Of a DNA stretch of 5,767 nucleotides, positions 5,002 to 5,767 are shown piece after piece. This DNA is from an uncultured Demequina sp. Its GTDB lineage: Bacteria; Actinomycetota; Actinomycetes; Actinomycetales; Demequinaceae. Made by a program: the position numbers and the translations under genes. The stretch spans positions 1 to 5,767 of the forward strand of contig CALALQ010000403.1 of assembly GCA_937925595.1 (NCBI GenBank). Reading direction: 5' to 3'. The notes below the pieces were generated by a model. It saw nothing but the letters and a program-made list of their open reading frames with translations, was not told where the DNA came from and did no database searches. Numbering within the stretch: position 1 is the first letter of the stretch; every line of letters begins with the position of its first letter.

Positions 5002-5760
5002 ATGAACACCCAACTGATCCCATTCGCCTTCGAAGGCTTGCCCATCCGTGTGACCACGGATGCACAGGGCGATCCCTGGTTTGTCGCGGCCGATGTGTGT
5101 GCCGCGCTCCATCTGCCCGATACCCACAAGGCCGTCGCCCGCCTGGACGATGACGAAAAGGGGCGGAATTCAATTCCGACCCCTGGCGGCGAGCAGGACA
5201 TGACCATCGTCAACGAGCCGGGCTTGTACAGCCTCGTGCTGGGCAGCCGCAAGCCAGAGGCCAAGCGCTTCAAGCGCTGGGTCACGCACGAGGTCTTGCC
5301 GGCGATCCGCAAGACGGGCAGCTACGCCGTTCCCGGCGCAGTGGCGGCCTTGCCTGCTCCGACGCACGACCGCGTGTCGGCGATCCTGCTGATCGGCGAG
5401 GCCGTGGCGAAAGTGCCGGGGGTCAAGCCGGGCATCGCGGCGGCGGCAACGCTGACCTGCATCCAGGAGAACACCGGCATCAGCACCGAGGTGCTGGGCC
5501 GCGCGCTGCCGTCGGCCAACGCGCCGGTCTGCGCGCTCAACGCGACCCAGCTCGGCAAGTTGCTGAACCGCTCGGCCAAGGCCACGAACCAGTTGCTGGC
5601 GTCCAGCGGATTCCAGTTCCGCAACGACCGCGACGAATGGGAACTGACCAAGGCCGGTGAAGCCTGGGCCGAGGCCATGCCGTACTCGCGCAACGGGCAC
5701 AGCGGCTACCAGATCCTGTGGAATCCAGCGGTCGTCGAGCAGTTGAAGGAGGTGGCGTGA
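5002..5760 (+). CDS. BRO-N family phage protein (antirepressor-like)
   Basis: This 252-residue protein opens with a Bro-N domain (about 5-110): PWFVAADVCAALHLPD (25-40), AVARLDDDEKG (45-55), TPGGEQDMTIVNEPGLYSLV (60-79) and SRKPEAKRFKRWVTHEVLPA (82-101), ending IRKTGSY. These are the classic motifs of the domain found in phage antirepressors and baculovirus BRO proteins, which bind DNA. The middle is Ala/Pro-rich. A second region (about 178-250) with LNATQLGKLLNRSAKATNQL and the ending SGYQILWNPAVVEQLKEV looks like a C-terminal helical DNA- or partner-binding domain that I cannot name. GGAGGA (4989-4994) overlaps the end of the previous gene and lies 7 bases before the ATG. An antirepressor or regulator role in a prophage operon is likely, though the target is unknown. 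Confidence 0.9.
   Translation: MNTQLIPFAFEGLPIRVTTDAQGDPWFVAADVCAALHLPDTHKAVARLDDDEKGRNSIPTPGGEQDMTIVNEPGLYSLVLGSRKPEAKRFKRWVTHEVLPAIRKTGSYAVPGAVAALPAPTHDRVSAILLIGEAVAKVPGVKPGIAAAATLTCIQENTGISTEVLGRALPSANAPVCALNATQLGKLLNRSAKATNQLLASSGFQFRNDRDEWELTKAGEAWAEAMPYSRNGHSGYQILWNPAVVEQLKEVA
5164..5178. repeat. Short palindrome inside the BRO gene
   Basis: CGGAATT-C-AATTCCG is a perfect 15-base palindrome, flanked by G-rich and C-rich runs (5160-5163 and 5180-5183) that extend pairing with one mismatch. It lies in the Bro-N coding sequence near the TPGG motif. It may be chance or constrained only by the protein. Confidence 0.5.
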
Positions 5761-5767
5761 TGGCACT
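5760..5767 (+). CDS. Start of the next operon gene (partial)
   Basis: An ATG at 5760 overlaps the BRO stop (TGATG). AAGGAGG (5746-5752 region, inside the BRO gene) is 7 bases upstream, so a new gene almost certainly begins here, reading M-A-... off the right edge. Nothing can be said about its product. Confidence 0.6.

Noticed and set aside
1..5767. CRISPR array, tRNA or rRNA genes
   Set aside because: No regularly spaced direct repeats with spacers and no tRNA or rRNA-like sequence were seen.

Overview
The window is GC-rich DNA from a bacterium, most likely a proteobacterium. The gene families (BRO-type phage protein, DUF2924, large serine recombinase) and the dense, overlapping, RBS-led genes fit an accessory region: a prophage, a prophage remnant or an integrative element. 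The sequence alone does not fix a genus. Neither end of the element can be seen.

Layout. (1) Positions 1-929: the last codons of an unknown gene, a palindrome that reads as a short terminator hairpin (64-87), and a gene for an HNH_2-type endonuclease (96-929). By eye its base composition is less GC-rich than the rest of the window. (2) Positions 930-1671: a small basic HARE-HTH-like gene on the minus strand (1034-1357), convergent to the HNH gene and apparently decayed at its 3' side, followed by about 315 bases with no convincing gene. (3) Positions 1672-4036: three translationally coupled genes, DUF2924 protein, large serine recombinase without zinc-ribbon cysteines, and a small ParB/KorB-like HTH protein. 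Each junction is an ATGA stop/start overlap, so they were probably made together as one recombination cassette. (4) Positions 4033-4196: a non-coding stretch packed with inverted repeats. It includes two copies of GCTAC-N7-GTAGC exactly 21 bases apart, an A6T5 tract and two perfect hairpins. It looks like an operator, iteron or recombination-site region. (5) Positions 4197-5767: a second operon of phage-type genes (MerR/excisionase-like HTH protein, an unassigned 159-residue protein, a BRO-N protein, and the first codons of another gene), each with a good RBS and little or no spacing.

How it may work (inference): the recombinase cassette would move or invert DNA. The repeat cluster between the two operons would be its recombination site or the control site for the downstream phage-like operon. 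The HNH endonuclease and HARE-HTH protein look like defence or DNA-processing cargo. The most interesting parts are the helically phased repeats at 4033-4101, the cysteine-free recombinase with its two small partners, and the hairpin just ahead of the HNH start codon.
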